Below, one piece after another: positions 42,842-50,704 of a stretch of 51,945 nucleotides of DNA. Both the position numbers and the translations under genes were made by a program. Within the stretch, counting starts at the first letter, position 1. The number at the start of each line of letters is the position of its first letter. The stretch covers positions 1 through 51,945 of the forward strand of contig NZ_JALLIK010000087.1 in assembly GCF_023093595.1 (NCBI RefSeq), read 5' to 3'. The notes below the pieces were generated by a model. It had not been told where the DNA came from. It searched no databases and saw only the letters and a list, made by a program, of their open reading frames with translations. The stretch is from Thauera aromatica_A. GTDB taxonomy: Bacteria; Pseudomonadota; Gammaproteobacteria; Burkholderiales; Rhodocyclaceae.

Positions 42842-44209
42842 CTAGCCGAGCCGGGCGACGCGGGTCGGAGCGGCGGGCGCGTGATCCTGGAAGTAGCGCT
42901 GGATGCCGCGCAGCAGCGCGTTGGCCATCTTGTCCTGGTAATCCTCGTCGTTCAGCCGGCGCTCTTCCCGCGGGTTGCTGATGAAGGCGGTTTCGACCAG
43001 CACCGAAGGAATGTCGGGCGCGCGCAGCACAGCAAAGCCGGCCTGTTCGACTTCGGGCTTGTGCAGGCGGTTGATCGTGCCCAGTTCGCCGAGCATGGCG
43101 CGGCCGAGCTTGAAGCTGTCGTTGATCGTCGCCGTCTGTGACAGATCGAGCAGGGTGCGGGCGATATGCCCGTCCTGGCCGGCAAGATTGACGCCGCCGA
43201 CGAGGTCGGCGTCGTTTTCCTTCTGCGCCAGCCAGCGCGCGGCCGAGCTCGAGGCGCCGCGCTCGGACAGAACGTACACCGAGCTGCCGTTCGCTTCCGG
43301 GCGGACGAAAGCATCGGCGTGGATCGATACGAACAGGTCGGCGCGCACCCGGCGCGCGCGCGTCACGCGCTGGTGCAGCGGCACGAAGTAGTCGCCGTCG
43401 CGAGTGAGTACCGCACGCATCCCGGGCGCCGCGTCGATCTTGCGTTTCAGGCGGCGGACGATCGACAGCGTGACGTTCTTCTCGTAGCTGCCGCCGCGGC
43501 CGACGGCGCCCGGGTCTTCGCCACCGTGGCCGGCGTCGAGCACCACCGTGTACAGGCGGTTGACCTCGGGTCCCTTGGCGCGCGCGGGCGGGCGCGGTTC
43601 GGCGCGCGCGACCGGGGCCGTGTCCCCGCCGGCGTCGCCCAGTGCCGCATCCATCGGCGAATCCTTCAGGATCAGCGCCATCAGGGGGTCGTGCTCTTCG
43701 GTCGAGTGGAGGTCGAGCACCAGGCGATGGCCGTAATCGCCGACCGGCGCGAGGGTGAAGACTTGCGGATCGACCGGTTTTTTCAATTCGACCACCATCC
43801 GCACCACGCCGGGGCGGTTCTGCCCGGCGCGGATCAAGTGGATGTAAGGGTCGGAGTCGAGCACTTTGGATGGCAGCGACTGAAGCACGCTGTCGAGCCG
43901 GACGCCCTCGAGATCGACCACCAGGCGGTCGGGGTCCTGCACCAGCATGTGGCTGAAGCGCAACTCGGCCGCACCTTCGAGGGTGATCCGGGTGTACTCG
44001 GGGGAGGGCCAGACGCGCACCGCGAGCAGGCTCGCCGGGGCGGCGTGGCCGAGCGGGCTCACCATCAGCGCGAGCGTGGCGCCGGCGAACTTGAGCAGTT
44101 CGCGGCGACTCAGGCCGTGGTCGGGCGGCGCGCCTTCCGGGTCATGGTTCAGGTCGTCCCGGGCGCCGGGTCCGCGCCCCGTAGTGCTTTCACCAGTTCG
44201 ATCACGCAT
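42842..44209 (-). CDS. amiC: N-acetylmuramoyl-L-alanine amidase (AmiC type)
   Basis: The 455-residue amidase splits septal peptidoglycan during daughter-cell separation. A twin-arginine signal is clear (LSRRELLKFAGATLALM, about residues 33-49), as in exported AmiC. An AMIN localisation domain follows at about 62-165. The zinc amidase domain has VVLDAGHGGEDPGAVG (first His), SIHADAF (second His) and the catalytic glutamate in VLVETAFISN. The ATG at 44209 overlaps the end of tsaE by 61 bp; no later start would keep the Tat motif. tsaE-amiC is a conserved pair. Confidence 0.94.
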   Translation of the reverse strand: MRDRTGESTTGRGPGARDDLNHDPEGAPPDHGLSRRELLKFAGATLALMVSPLGHAAPASLLAVRVWPSPEYTRITLEGAAELRFSHMLVQDPDRLVVDLEGVRLDSVLQSLPSKVLDSDPYIHLIRAGQNRPGVVRMVVELKKPVDPQVFTLAPVGDYGHRLVLDLHSTEEHDPLMALILKDSPMDAALGDAGGDTAPVARAEPRPPARAKGPEVNRLYTVVLDAGHGGEDPGAVGRGGSYEKNVTLSIVRRLKRKIDAAPGMRAVLTRDGDYFVPLHQRVTRARRVRADLFVSIHADAFVRPEANGSSVYVLSERGASSSAARWLAQKENDADLVGGVNLAGQDGHIARTLLDLSQTATINDSFKLGRAMLGELGTINRLHKPEVEQAGFAVLRAPDIPSVLVETAFISNPREERRLNDEDYQDKMANALLRGIQRYFQDHAPAAPTRVARLG

Positions 44210-44679
44210 GTCCGCCCCGCTTCAGTGTTGCCGCTGATTTCCGCAAACCGCCCGCTCCCCTCGGCATCCAGGCGAATTTCGATGTCCGCCACGGGCAGGT
44301 AGGGCGCGGCTTTGTCCGGCCATTCCACGATGCATACCCCTTGCCCGGAAAAGTATTCGTCCAGCCCTGCGTCCAGGTATTCTTCTGGCGAGTTGAAGCG
44401 ATAAAAATCAAAGTGATATAAGTCTAATCTAGAAACTACGTAAGGTTCAATCAAGGTATATGTCGGACTCTTGACTTTCCCGGCGTGGCCGAGGCCGCGC
44501 AGCAGCCCGCGGGTGAGGGTGGTTTTGCCCATGCCGAGATCGCCCTGCAGCCAGATGTGCAGGCCGGGAACGAGCACCGTGGCCAGCGCCGCGCCGAGGG
44601 CTTCGGTGTCGGTTTCGGCCGGCAAGTGCGCCCGCAGGCGGGCGCCGTTATCATCGGGGGCTTGAATCGACTCGATCAT
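44149..44679 (-). CDS. tsaE: tRNA threonylcarbamoyladenosine synthesis ATPase TsaE
   Basis: TsaE is the ATPase that works with TsaB and TsaD to make t6A37 in ANN-decoding tRNAs. The 176-residue protein has Walker A GDLGMGKTTLTRG at about 46-58, SPTYTLIEPY at 71-80, the strand LDLYHFDFYR, and the VEWPD motif. A GAGG ribosome site precedes the ATG at 44679. A patch near 44401-44460 is visibly AT-rich against the local background. It is divergent from queG with only 15 bp between the two start codons, so the two promoters must overlap the opposite coding sequence. Confidence 0.95.
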   Translation of the reverse strand: MIESIQAPDDNGARLRAHLPAETDTEALGAALATVLVPGLHIWLQGDLGMGKTTLTRGLLRGLGHAGKVKSPTYTLIEPYVVSRLDLYHFDFYRFNSPEEYLDAGLDEYFSGQGVCIVEWPDKAAPYLPVADIEIRLDAEGSGRFAEISGNTEAGRTCVIELVKALRGADPAPGTT

Positions 44680-44694
44680 GGGAACCTCGTGGTG

Positions 44695-45843
44695 ATGGCG
44701 GCAGGGCTGGGGGGCGATACGGACAACGGCGTGGACAACAATGCGGGCGAACCTGCGGGCGATCGGCTCCGGCTCGACGCCGCAGGTCTTGTTGCGCGGA
44801 TCAGACAGTGGGGGCAGGCGCTGGGTTTTTCCGCGATCGGCGTGGGCGGGACCGATCTGTCCGGCGCCGAGCCGGGGCTGACGGCCTGGCTCGAGGCCGG
44901 CTTTCACGGCGGCATGGATTATATGGCGCGCCACGGCATGAAGCGCGCCCGTGCGGCCGAACTGGTGCCCGGCACCCTGCGCGTGATCAGCGCGCGCATG
45001 GACTACTGGCCGGATGCCGCGCCGGCCCGGACGGTGCTGGACGATCCGGCACGGGCCTACGTGTCGCGCTATGCGCTGGGGCGGGACTACCACAAGGTGC
45101 TGCGCGCCCGCCTGCAAAAACTCGCCGCGCGCATCGCCGCCGAAACCGCCCACCAGTACCGGGTGTTCACCGACTCCGCCCCGGTGCTCGAAGTCGAGCA
45201 TGCCAGCCGCAACGGCCTGGGCTGGCGCGGCAAGCACACTTTGCTGCTCGATCGTGCGGCCGGCTCCTGGTTCTTCCTCGGCGAAATCTTCACCGACCTG
45301 CCGCTCCCGCTCGATCCGCCGGTCGCGCCGCACTGCGGCCGCTGCAGCGCCTGCATCGACGCCTGCCCCACCGGCGCCATCGTCGCCCCCTACCGGGTGG
45401 ATGCGCGGCGCTGCATCTCCTATCTCACCATCGAGCTGCACGGCGCGATTCCCGAACCCCTGCGCCCGCTGCTGGGCAACCGCATCTATGGCTGCGACGA
45501 CTGCCAGCTTGCCTGCCCGTGGAACCGCTTCGCCGGGTTGAGCTGCGAGCCGGATTTCGCCCCGCGCCATGGATTGGACGGCGCCACCCTGGTCGCGCTG
45601 TTCGCATGGACGGCGGCCGATTTCGCCGAGCGCACTGCCGGCAGTCCGATCCACCGCATCGGCCACGAACGCTGGCTGCGCAACCTCGCGGTGGCACTGG
45701 GCAATGCGCCCTCCACCCCCGCAGTGCTCACCGCGCTCGAGTCCCGCGCCGGCGACGACAGTGCGCTGGTGCGCGAGCACGTCGCCTGGGCGCTTGCCCG
45801 CCATCGCCGTAACGGCGCCACGGTGCGGGAGAGGGCAGGCTAG
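44695..45843 (+). CDS. queG: Epoxyqueuosine reductase
   Basis: QueG reduces epoxyqueuosine to queuosine in tRNA with cobalamin and two [4Fe-4S] clusters. The 382-residue product has the ferredoxin-like cysteines beginning at C214 (CGRCSACIDACPTGA) and a second set near 267 (CDDCQLACPWN), with CISYLTIELHG between. A HEAT-like tail follows. The ATG at 44695 was chosen because the upstream reading is antisense to tsaE. queG beside tsaE-amiC is conserved in many proteobacteria. Confidence 0.95.
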   Translation: MAAGLGGDTDNGVDNNAGEPAGDRLRLDAAGLVARIRQWGQALGFSAIGVGGTDLSGAEPGLTAWLEAGFHGGMDYMARHGMKRARAAELVPGTLRVISARMDYWPDAAPARTVLDDPARAYVSRYALGRDYHKVLRARLQKLAARIAAETAHQYRVFTDSAPVLEVEHASRNGLGWRGKHTLLLDRAAGSWFFLGEIFTDLPLPLDPPVAPHCGRCSACIDACPTGAIVAPYRVDARRCISYLTIELHGAIPEPLRPLLGNRIYGCDDCQLACPWNRFAGLSCEPDFAPRHGLDGATLVALFAWTAADFAERTAGSPIHRIGHERWLRNLAVALGNAPSTPAVLTALESRAGDDSALVREHVAWALARHRRNGATVRERAG

Positions 45844-45873
45844 AATCCGGCGCCTGCACGCATCGGAAACGTC

Positions 45874-46074
45874 ATGGAAGATCGCATCGAAACACTGGAA
45901 ACCAAGCTGATGGCCGTCGAAGACCTGGTCGACGAACTCAATCGCACGGTCTGGCGCCAGCAGCAGGAGCTCGACCTGCTGCGCCAGCACCTGCGCCAGC
46001 TCGCCCAGCAGGTGAAGACGATCCAGCCGGCCAATCCGCTGCGTCCGGAAGACGAGATCCCGCCGCATTGGTGA
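45874..46074 (+). CDS. slyX: SlyX family protein
   Basis: The 66-residue product is almost wholly coiled coil (IETLETKLMAVEDLVDELN, then QQQELDLLRQHLRQL) and ends PHW. This is the SlyX family pattern, including the conserved PPHY/W tail. The role is unknown. It lies 30 bp after queG and probably shares its transcript. Confidence 0.93.
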   Translation: MEDRIETLETKLMAVEDLVDELNRTVWRQQQELDLLRQHLRQLAQQVKTIQPANPLRPEDEIPPHW

Positions 46075-46151
46075 CTTCTCCGGAGCCGGCCCGCGTTTCA
46101 CTCTCCGTGCTGCCGCAGGCTGCGCGCAGCCCCAACCCGAACGAGGAGCGC

Positions 46152-46628
46152 ATGACCTTGAAAACCGCCACCGCCCTGCTGGCCTTCGCCCTGACCCTGG
46201 GCATGAACGCGCACGCCGAAGAGGTCGGCAGCGTCGACACCGCCTTCAAGCTGATCGGGCGCAACCACCAGGTGGTGGTCGAAGTGTTCGACGACCCCAA
46301 GGTCAAGGGGGTGTCGTGCTATGTGTCGCGGGCGCGCACCGGCGGTATCAAGGGCAGCCTGGGGTTGGCCGAAGATACCGCCGACGCTTCGGTCGCGTGC
46401 CGCCAGGTGGGCGAAATCGCGTTCACCGAGGCGCTGCGCCAGCAGGAGGAGGTGTTCTCGCAGAGCGCCTCGATCCTGTTCAAGAAGATCCGCATCGTGC
46501 GCATGGCCGACGTCAGGCGCAACACCCTAGTGTATCTCGTGTACAGCGACAAGCTGATCGACGGCAGTCCGCAGAACAACGTCACCGCCGTTCCGCTGCC
46601 GCCCGGCCTGCCGCTGCGCATGCGCTGA
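46152..46628 (+). CDS. creA: CreA family secreted protein
   Basis: The 158-residue protein has a signal peptide (residues 1 to about 20, ending NAHAEE) and the CreA domain: VGSVDTAFKLIGRNHQVVVE, then FDDPKVKGVSCYVSRA, GGIKGSLGLAEDTADASVAC, and ILFKKIRIVRM. The two conserved cysteines are present. CreA is exported in Escherichia coli but its function is unknown. The ATG at 46152 has GAGGAG 3-8 nt upstream, deciding it over a longer frame from 46068. Confidence 0.93.
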   Translation: MTLKTATALLAFALTLGMNAHAEEVGSVDTAFKLIGRNHQVVVEVFDDPKVKGVSCYVSRARTGGIKGSLGLAEDTADASVACRQVGEIAFTEALRQQEEVFSQSASILFKKIRIVRMADVRRNTLVYLVYSDKLIDGSPQNNVTAVPLPPGLPLRMR

Positions 46629-46789
46629 GCGTCCGGCGGGCACCGGGGCAAAACGTCGGGGGCCACCCCCCGGAGGCGAAACAGCGGCGGCGAATCGCCG
46701 GACATTTGCCGCCGGTCAACGCAGCGAAAGGTCGGTCGTGGTCCGATTGGCGCCTTTGATCACAACACGGCGTGTGGAGGAAAGCAGGC

Positions 46790-48238
46790 ATGGCGAAAGT
46801 GAAATTTTACGGTGGCGAGTCGGTTCCCCTTGAAATGCACAAGGTGCGCATCGTCCAGAAGCTCAACCTGCCGCCGGTGGAACGCCGCCTGGAGGCGATC
46901 ACCGAGGCGGGCAACAATACCTTCCTGCTGCGCAACGCCGACGTCTTCATGGACATGCTGACCGACAGCGGCGTGAACGCGATGAGCGACCAGCAGCAGG
47001 CGGCGATGATGATCGCCGACGACAGCTACGCCGGCAGCGCCACCTATACGCGCCTCGAGGCCAAGCTGCAGGACATCTTCGGCATGGACTACTTCCTGCC
47101 TGCGCACCAGGGCCGGGCCTGCGAGAACATCCTCGGCCAGGTGCTGGTGACGCCGGGCTCGGTGGTGCCGATGAACTACCACTTCACCACCACCAAGGCG
47201 CACATCACCCTCAACGGCGGCATCGTCGAGGAACTCGTGTCCGACGCCGGGCTGGAAGTCGTCAGCGTCCATCCGTTCAAGGGCAACATGGACGTCGCCA
47301 AGCTGCAGGCCGTGATCGGCAAGCACGGCGCCGACAAGATCGCCTTCGTGCGCATGGAGGCGGGCACCAACCTGATCGGCGGCCAGCCGTTCTCGCTCGA
47401 GAACCTCGCCGACATCCGCAAGGTCTGCGACCAGCACCGCCTGCTGCTGGTGCTCGACGCCAGCCTGCTCGCCGACAACCTGCACTTCATCAAGAACCGC
47501 GAGGAAAGCTGCAAGGCGCTGAGCATCCGCGAGATCACCCGCAAGATGGCCGACCTGTGCGACGTCATCTATTTCTCCGCGCGCAAGCTCGGCTGCGCCC
47601 GCGGCGGCGGCATGTGCATGCGCAGCGAGGAACTGTACCGCCGCATGCGCGGGCTGATTCCGCTGTACGAAGGCTTCCTCACCTACGGCGGCATGTCGGT
47701 GCGCGAAATGGAAGCGCTCACCGTCGGCCTCGAAGAGACCATGGACGAGGAGGTGATCAACCAGGGGCCGCAGTTCATCGGCTACATGGTCGATGAGCTG
47801 CAAAAGCGCGACATCCCGGTGATCACCCCCGCCGGTGGCCTGGGCTGCCACATCAACGCGATGAAGTTCGTCGACCACATCCCGCAGGCCCAGTATCCGG
47901 CCGGTGCGCTGGCTTCGGCGCTGTACATCGCCGGCGGCATTCGCGGCATGGAGCGCGGCACCCTGTCCGAGCAGCGCGAACCCGACGGCACCGAGATCTT
48001 CGCCAACATGGAGCTGGTCCGCCTGGCCCTGCCGCGGCGCGTGTTCACCCTGTCGCAGGTCAAGTACGCGGTCGATCGCCTCGAATGGCTGTACGCCAAC
48101 CGCCGCCTGATCGGCGGGCTGGTGTTCACCGAGGAGCCGGAAATCCTGCGCTTCTTCTACGGCCGCCTGGCGCCGGTGTCGAACTGGCAGGAAAAGCTGG
48201 TCGCCAAGTTCCGCGAGGATTTCGGCGACAGCCTCTGA
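46790..48238 (+). CDS. Tyrosine phenol-lyase/tryptophanase family PLP enzyme, divergent
   Basis: The 482-residue product aligns along its length with tyrosine phenol-lyase and tryptophanase. Conserved parts are LTDSGVNAMSD, the Tyr71-equivalent Y80 in DDSYAGS, the Arg100-equivalent R109 in HQGRACEN, HFTTT at 131-135, the cofactor Asp223, the PLP lysine K266, and VRLALPRRVFT carrying the carboxylate-binding arginine. Two otherwise invariant positions differ: the arginine that follows the cofactor aspartate (Arg217 in tyrosine phenol-lyase) is L226, and the aspartate after the PLP lysine (Asp258) is L267. The substrate may thus be neither tyrosine nor tryptophan. The ATG at 46790 has a GGAGG site 9 nt upstream. 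It stands alone, next to the integron boundary. Confidence 0.85.
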   Translation: MAKVKFYGGESVPLEMHKVRIVQKLNLPPVERRLEAITEAGNNTFLLRNADVFMDMLTDSGVNAMSDQQQAAMMIADDSYAGSATYTRLEAKLQDIFGMDYFLPAHQGRACENILGQVLVTPGSVVPMNYHFTTTKAHITLNGGIVEELVSDAGLEVVSVHPFKGNMDVAKLQAVIGKHGADKIAFVRMEAGTNLIGGQPFSLENLADIRKVCDQHRLLLVLDASLLADNLHFIKNREESCKALSIREITRKMADLCDVIYFSARKLGCARGGGMCMRSEELYRRMRGLIPLYEGFLTYGGMSVREMEALTVGLEETMDEEVINQGPQFIGYMVDELQKRDIPVITPAGGLGCHINAMKFVDHIPQAQYPAGALASALYIAGGIRGMERGTLSEQREPDGTEIFANMELVRLALPRRVFTLSQVKYAVDRLEWLYANRRLIGGLVFTEEPEILRFFYGRLAPVSNWQEKLVAKFREDFGDSL

Positions 48239-48330
48239 TCGGGGTTTTCGTCGGTTTTTCGGCGCTCGGAAGCGGGCGCGACGGGGTAGGCGGCCTGCGC
48301 GGCTTTTCGCGCAGGTCTGCCGGGCCCCTG

Positions 48331-48447
48331 TTACGTATGCCTGGCCTCGGCGCGCAGTCTCAGCCCGAGAGCACCGATTATCTTGAGAATCGTGTCGAAG
48401 TCGGGACTACGTTCCCCTGAAAGGGCTTTGTAGAGGCTCTTTGTAAC
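48331..48447 (-). pseudogene. 3' fragment of an addiction-module antitoxin gene
   Basis: Read leftward, 38 codons give SLYKALSGERSPDFDTILK and then IIGALGLRLRAEA before a stop. This is the C-terminal end of the HigA-like putative addiction-module antidotes (helix-turn-helix plus LGLRL tail). The N-terminal 60 or so residues and any toxin gene are absent. The reading begins in the last bases of the attC site at 48441-48496, so the gene is cut at the integron boundary. Confidence 0.7.
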
Positions 48448-48496
48448 GCTTGAGTTCAGCCGCCGCGTAGCGGTCGGCTGCGACGAAATGTTAGAT
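48441..48496 (-). other. attC site of cassette 4 (last in the array)
   Basis: Read leftward it starts ATCTAAC (R''-type RYYYAAC) and carries the arms CAGCCGACCGC and GCGGCGGCTG around TAC, with one extrahelical base. It ends GCGTTAC. Its 56 bp resemble the attC of aadA-type cassettes. The terminal core GTTACAA departs from GTTRRRY, as it is joined to non-cassette DNA. Confidence 0.88.
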
Positions 48497-48516
48497 AACG
48501 AAATTATTCAATAGGC

Positions 48517-49008
48517 TTACTTGGAAACCTCAATGACTGCTGGCGCCTCGAATCGGGCCCCTTTTGTTGAGGTGGCAAATATTCTTGCATTCTTTTGCTC
48601 CCCCAGTCTGATGTCGTCGAGAAGTTGTTTGTCGATTTTTATCAGATCTGGAATATTGAATATTGCTTGCTCACCCGGAGATAGGATTTTGGCGTTTTCT
48701 GTATTTGCATAAAATGCATGCGTTGGCAAATCGAAATCTTGATAGCCAACCTCCAAAATTCGAGTGGGGACGCTCCCAATGTTTGTAAGCAATATAGCCG
48801 CCTCAAGATCCTTCCTTTCTTCTACGCCACTAATCATTCTTAAATCTAATGGGTTTAGAGGCGTTTTGTTGTGAACCATTTTTAGTTCAATTTTTACCTT
48901 TTCTTCAATCGAGTCTTGTCTTGTTTTATATTGGAAGTAGGCAGTGGTAACTGAGACGGCGAGAGCGAGGGCGGACATTCCAAGAGAAAGTATTTCGTAT
49001 TTATTCAT
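48517..49008 (-). CDS. Cassette 4 protein: membrane-anchored, unknown function
   Basis: The 163-residue product has an N-terminal membrane segment at about 5-26 (EILSLGMSALALAVSVTTAY) and then a soluble domain rich in beta-type sequence (AAILLTNIGSVPTRILEVGY, later ILSPGEQAIFNI and FEAPAVIEV). This could be an immunoglobulin-like fold outside the membrane. I recognise no family. The ATG at 49008 follows an A-rich leader with a weak AGAG site. The gene fills the cassette between attC sites 49065 and 48496, and its expression would depend on the integron promoter or its own. Confidence 0.75.
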   Translation of the reverse strand: MNKYEILSLGMSALALAVSVTTAYFQYKTRQDSIEEKVKIELKMVHNKTPLNPLDLRMISGVEERKDLEAAILLTNIGSVPTRILEVGYQDFDLPTHAFYANTENAKILSPGEQAIFNIPDLIKIDKQLLDDIRLGEQKNARIFATSTKGARFEAPAVIEVSK

Positions 49009-49064
49009 GGTTTTATTTTTCTCTTTGATATTTCCGCTGCGAGTGAAACCAATTCTCTTTGATC

Positions 49065-49122
49065 ATCTAACGTCTGAGTTCAGCGGGCGCCGCAGGCGGT
49101 CCGCTGGAATGATTGGTTAGCC
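49065..49122 (-). other. attC site of cassette 3
   Basis: Read leftward it begins with GGCTAAC and ends with the core GTTAGAT. The arms CAGCGGACCGCC and GGCGCCCGCTG pair around TGC with an unpaired base. The TAA inside GGCTAAC is the stop codon of the cassette 3 gene. Length 58 bp. Confidence 0.9.
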
Positions 49123-49779
49123 TGCACCGCGTAGTGTGGTGATGAATTTCATGATCGATTCGTAGTTGGATAGGAGCCAAGAAGCAACGATGCCGATGAC
49201 TGCCCACTTGACGGTAGCGCGGATCCCGCTCCTGCTTTCTTCCTGCACCGGCTTCAGGATGTTTTTGTAGACGTCATCGTAGTTCTCTGCAACCTTCCGA
49301 ATACTCTCGAAGTGCCGTTCGATATCTTCTAGCGGCTTCTGAAGTGGTTCGAGGATCGGATTAATGGCAAGTTGTTCCCTTGCTTGCTTGATGTGCTTTT
49401 CTGACTCAGAAATGTCAAACATCAGCCGATTGGGATCATGTTGAAGTAGTGATTTGATCCGCGTATCGAGAAGACTCTTATCGTTACTGATTTCTGCCAG
49501 GCAGGACAGGAGGTGAACTGGCGTCTCTTTCGTGACCGAACAGATGATGATGGGTGCAAACCCGTCTTCCCCAATGCTTTCGAAGTAGATCGCTTTCTGC
49601 TCGGACAGCTCGAAGAGATATTCTTCGATTTTGTGGCCGCCCAGCGCCCATAGTTCCTCGATTCCCTCGCTCTTAAAGTCAACGTCCTTCTTGTCATCAG
49701 CTAGTTTCAATAGAACGGCCAGAATTTTGGCCTTTAATAATGGCTGCTTGGAAAGTTGACGAGGCATAGGTTTTTTCAC
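49117..49779 (-). CDS. Cassette 3 protein: helical, with a C-terminal membrane anchor, unknown function
   Basis: The 220-residue product starts with a basic lead and a helical region (LLKAKILAVLLKLADDKK), then a possible winged-helix-like part (GIEELWALGGHKIEEYLFEL). A long helical stretch follows (IRKVAENYDDVYKNILKPV) and a C-terminal membrane segment at about 190-207 (AVIGIVASWLLSNY). No family is recognised. The start is the GTG at 49779, one base after the core GTTAGCC, or the ATG at 49767. Neither has a ribosome site, which is common among cassette genes. The stop lies inside attC. Confidence 0.72.
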   Translation of the reverse strand: MKKPMPRQLSKQPLLKAKILAVLLKLADDKKDVDFKSEGIEELWALGGHKIEEYLFELSEQKAIYFESIGEDGFAPIIICSVTKETPVHLLSCLAEISNDKSLLDTRIKSLLQHDPNRLMFDISESEKHIKQAREQLAINPILEPLQKPLEDIERHFESIRKVAENYDDVYKNILKPVQEESRSGIRATVKWAVIGIVASWLLSNYESIMKFITTLRGAG

Positions 49780-49780
49780 A

Positions 49781-49852
49781 GGCTAACGCGCGAGCTCAGC
49801 CGGCGGCAAAAAGCGCAGCTTTTTGACGGTCGGTTGGAGCGAATGGTTAGGC
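49781..49852 (-). other. attC site of cassette 2
   Basis: Read leftward it begins GCCTAAC and ends GTTAGCC (one departure from GTTRRRY). The arms CAACCGACCGTCAAAAAGC and GCTTTTTGCCGCCGGCTG pair around TGC with several unpaired bases. Length 72 bp. The stop of the cassette 2 gene is the TAA in GCCTAAC. Confidence 0.9.
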
Positions 49853-50533
49853 CGTAGATTCTGGGAGTACGATGACATTAGAGAGGGTGCGATGGTAGTG
49901 ATAAAAGTCGGCAGCTTCGAGTTGATCGAAAGGATCAGGAGGGCTTCTGTCGGACCCCATCTCATAGATCATATATTCGTAAAGCTCTTGTCTATTCTTG
50001 TTGTAAAAATTATCAATCTCTTCCTCCGAAGGGGAGAATCTCACTTTGCTTTCGTTCTGACTTGTGCCTTGATGGTTCCATCGTGAGATTTCGTGCGAGC
50101 GGACTAGATTATTGCGCTTTAGCCAACTGAAACGCAACGCCTCTTGCACGAGCCTTTCATATGAGAATGGATACAGCTTTCGGAGTAAATCCCAGCCCAG
50201 ATTTAGAAGGTTCTTGCGCGTGCTCGCATGGCCCGATTGTGTGTTAAGTAACGCAATAATAGATTCGAGCAGATCGACCCCCAGCCGGAAGTCTCCACTC
50301 ATAGGGGTGACCTGTATCCGATGAGGAGCAAGTCGGGCAATTTCTTCAAGTTTGGTGAGTGAATCAATTACCTCGACATCTATTCTTTCTCTTTCGATTT
50401 GTGCCTCAATGTAATTATTTATTTTCCCATAATGTACATTGAGTTCACTGACCAGCTGGTTAATCCTCTGCTCCGGGAACGAGCTTAATCTGTAAATTTG
50501 GATCTGGTTGATTTGAATTGCAATAATGTTCAT
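49847..50533 (-). CDS. Cassette 2 protein: soluble, unknown function
   Basis: The 228-residue product has no signal or membrane segment. It begins MNIIAIQINQIQIYRL, continues with a helical part (INQLVSELNVHYGKIN), a conserved-looking middle (LLESIIALLNTQ, LLRKLYPFSYERLVQEALRF), and an acidic, tyrosine-rich end (SPSEEEIDNFYNKNRQELYE). I recognise no family. The ATG at 50533 has no clear ribosome site. The whole cassette runs from the core at 50579 to the attC at 49852-49781, and the gene nearly fills it. Confidence 0.72.
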   Translation of the reverse strand: MNIIAIQINQIQIYRLSSFPEQRINQLVSELNVHYGKINNYIEAQIERERIDVEVIDSLTKLEEIARLAPHRIQVTPMSGDFRLGVDLLESIIALLNTQSGHASTRKNLLNLGWDLLRKLYPFSYERLVQEALRFSWLKRNNLVRSHEISRWNHQGTSQNESKVRFSPSEEEIDNFYNKNRQELYEYMIYEMGSDRSPPDPFDQLEAADFYHYHRTLSNVIVLPESTA

Positions 50534-50572
50534 GAGTTATTGTAAGTGGCGGTTATGTTGCATGCGTTTTCG

Positions 50573-50642
50573 GCCTAACGTCCAAGCTCAGGGGCGCTGC
50601 GCGGCTTTATCGCGCAGCGTCCCTTGGAGCGCAGTGTTAGGC
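50573..50642 (-). other. attC site of cassette 1
   Basis: Read leftward it begins GCCTAAC and ends GTTAGGC, both fitting the consensus. The arms CAAGGGACGCTGCGCG and CGCGCAGCGCCCCTGAG pair with the expected extrahelical base around ATAAAGC. Length 70 bp. Confidence 0.93.
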
Positions 50643-50704
50643 AATATTGCCGTATCGCCAGCGCCGACTTTTCAGAACAGTTGCCACCGGGTTGCATCAC
50701 GAAA

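Noticed and set aside
46790..48238. Naming the lyase tnaA or tpl.
   Set aside because: Two otherwise invariant active-site positions are changed, so either name would overstate the evidence.
48294..48315. Hairpin CCTGCGCG/CGCGCAGG after the lyase gene.
   Set aside because: The stem is perfect but there is no T-run, so I did not call it a terminator.
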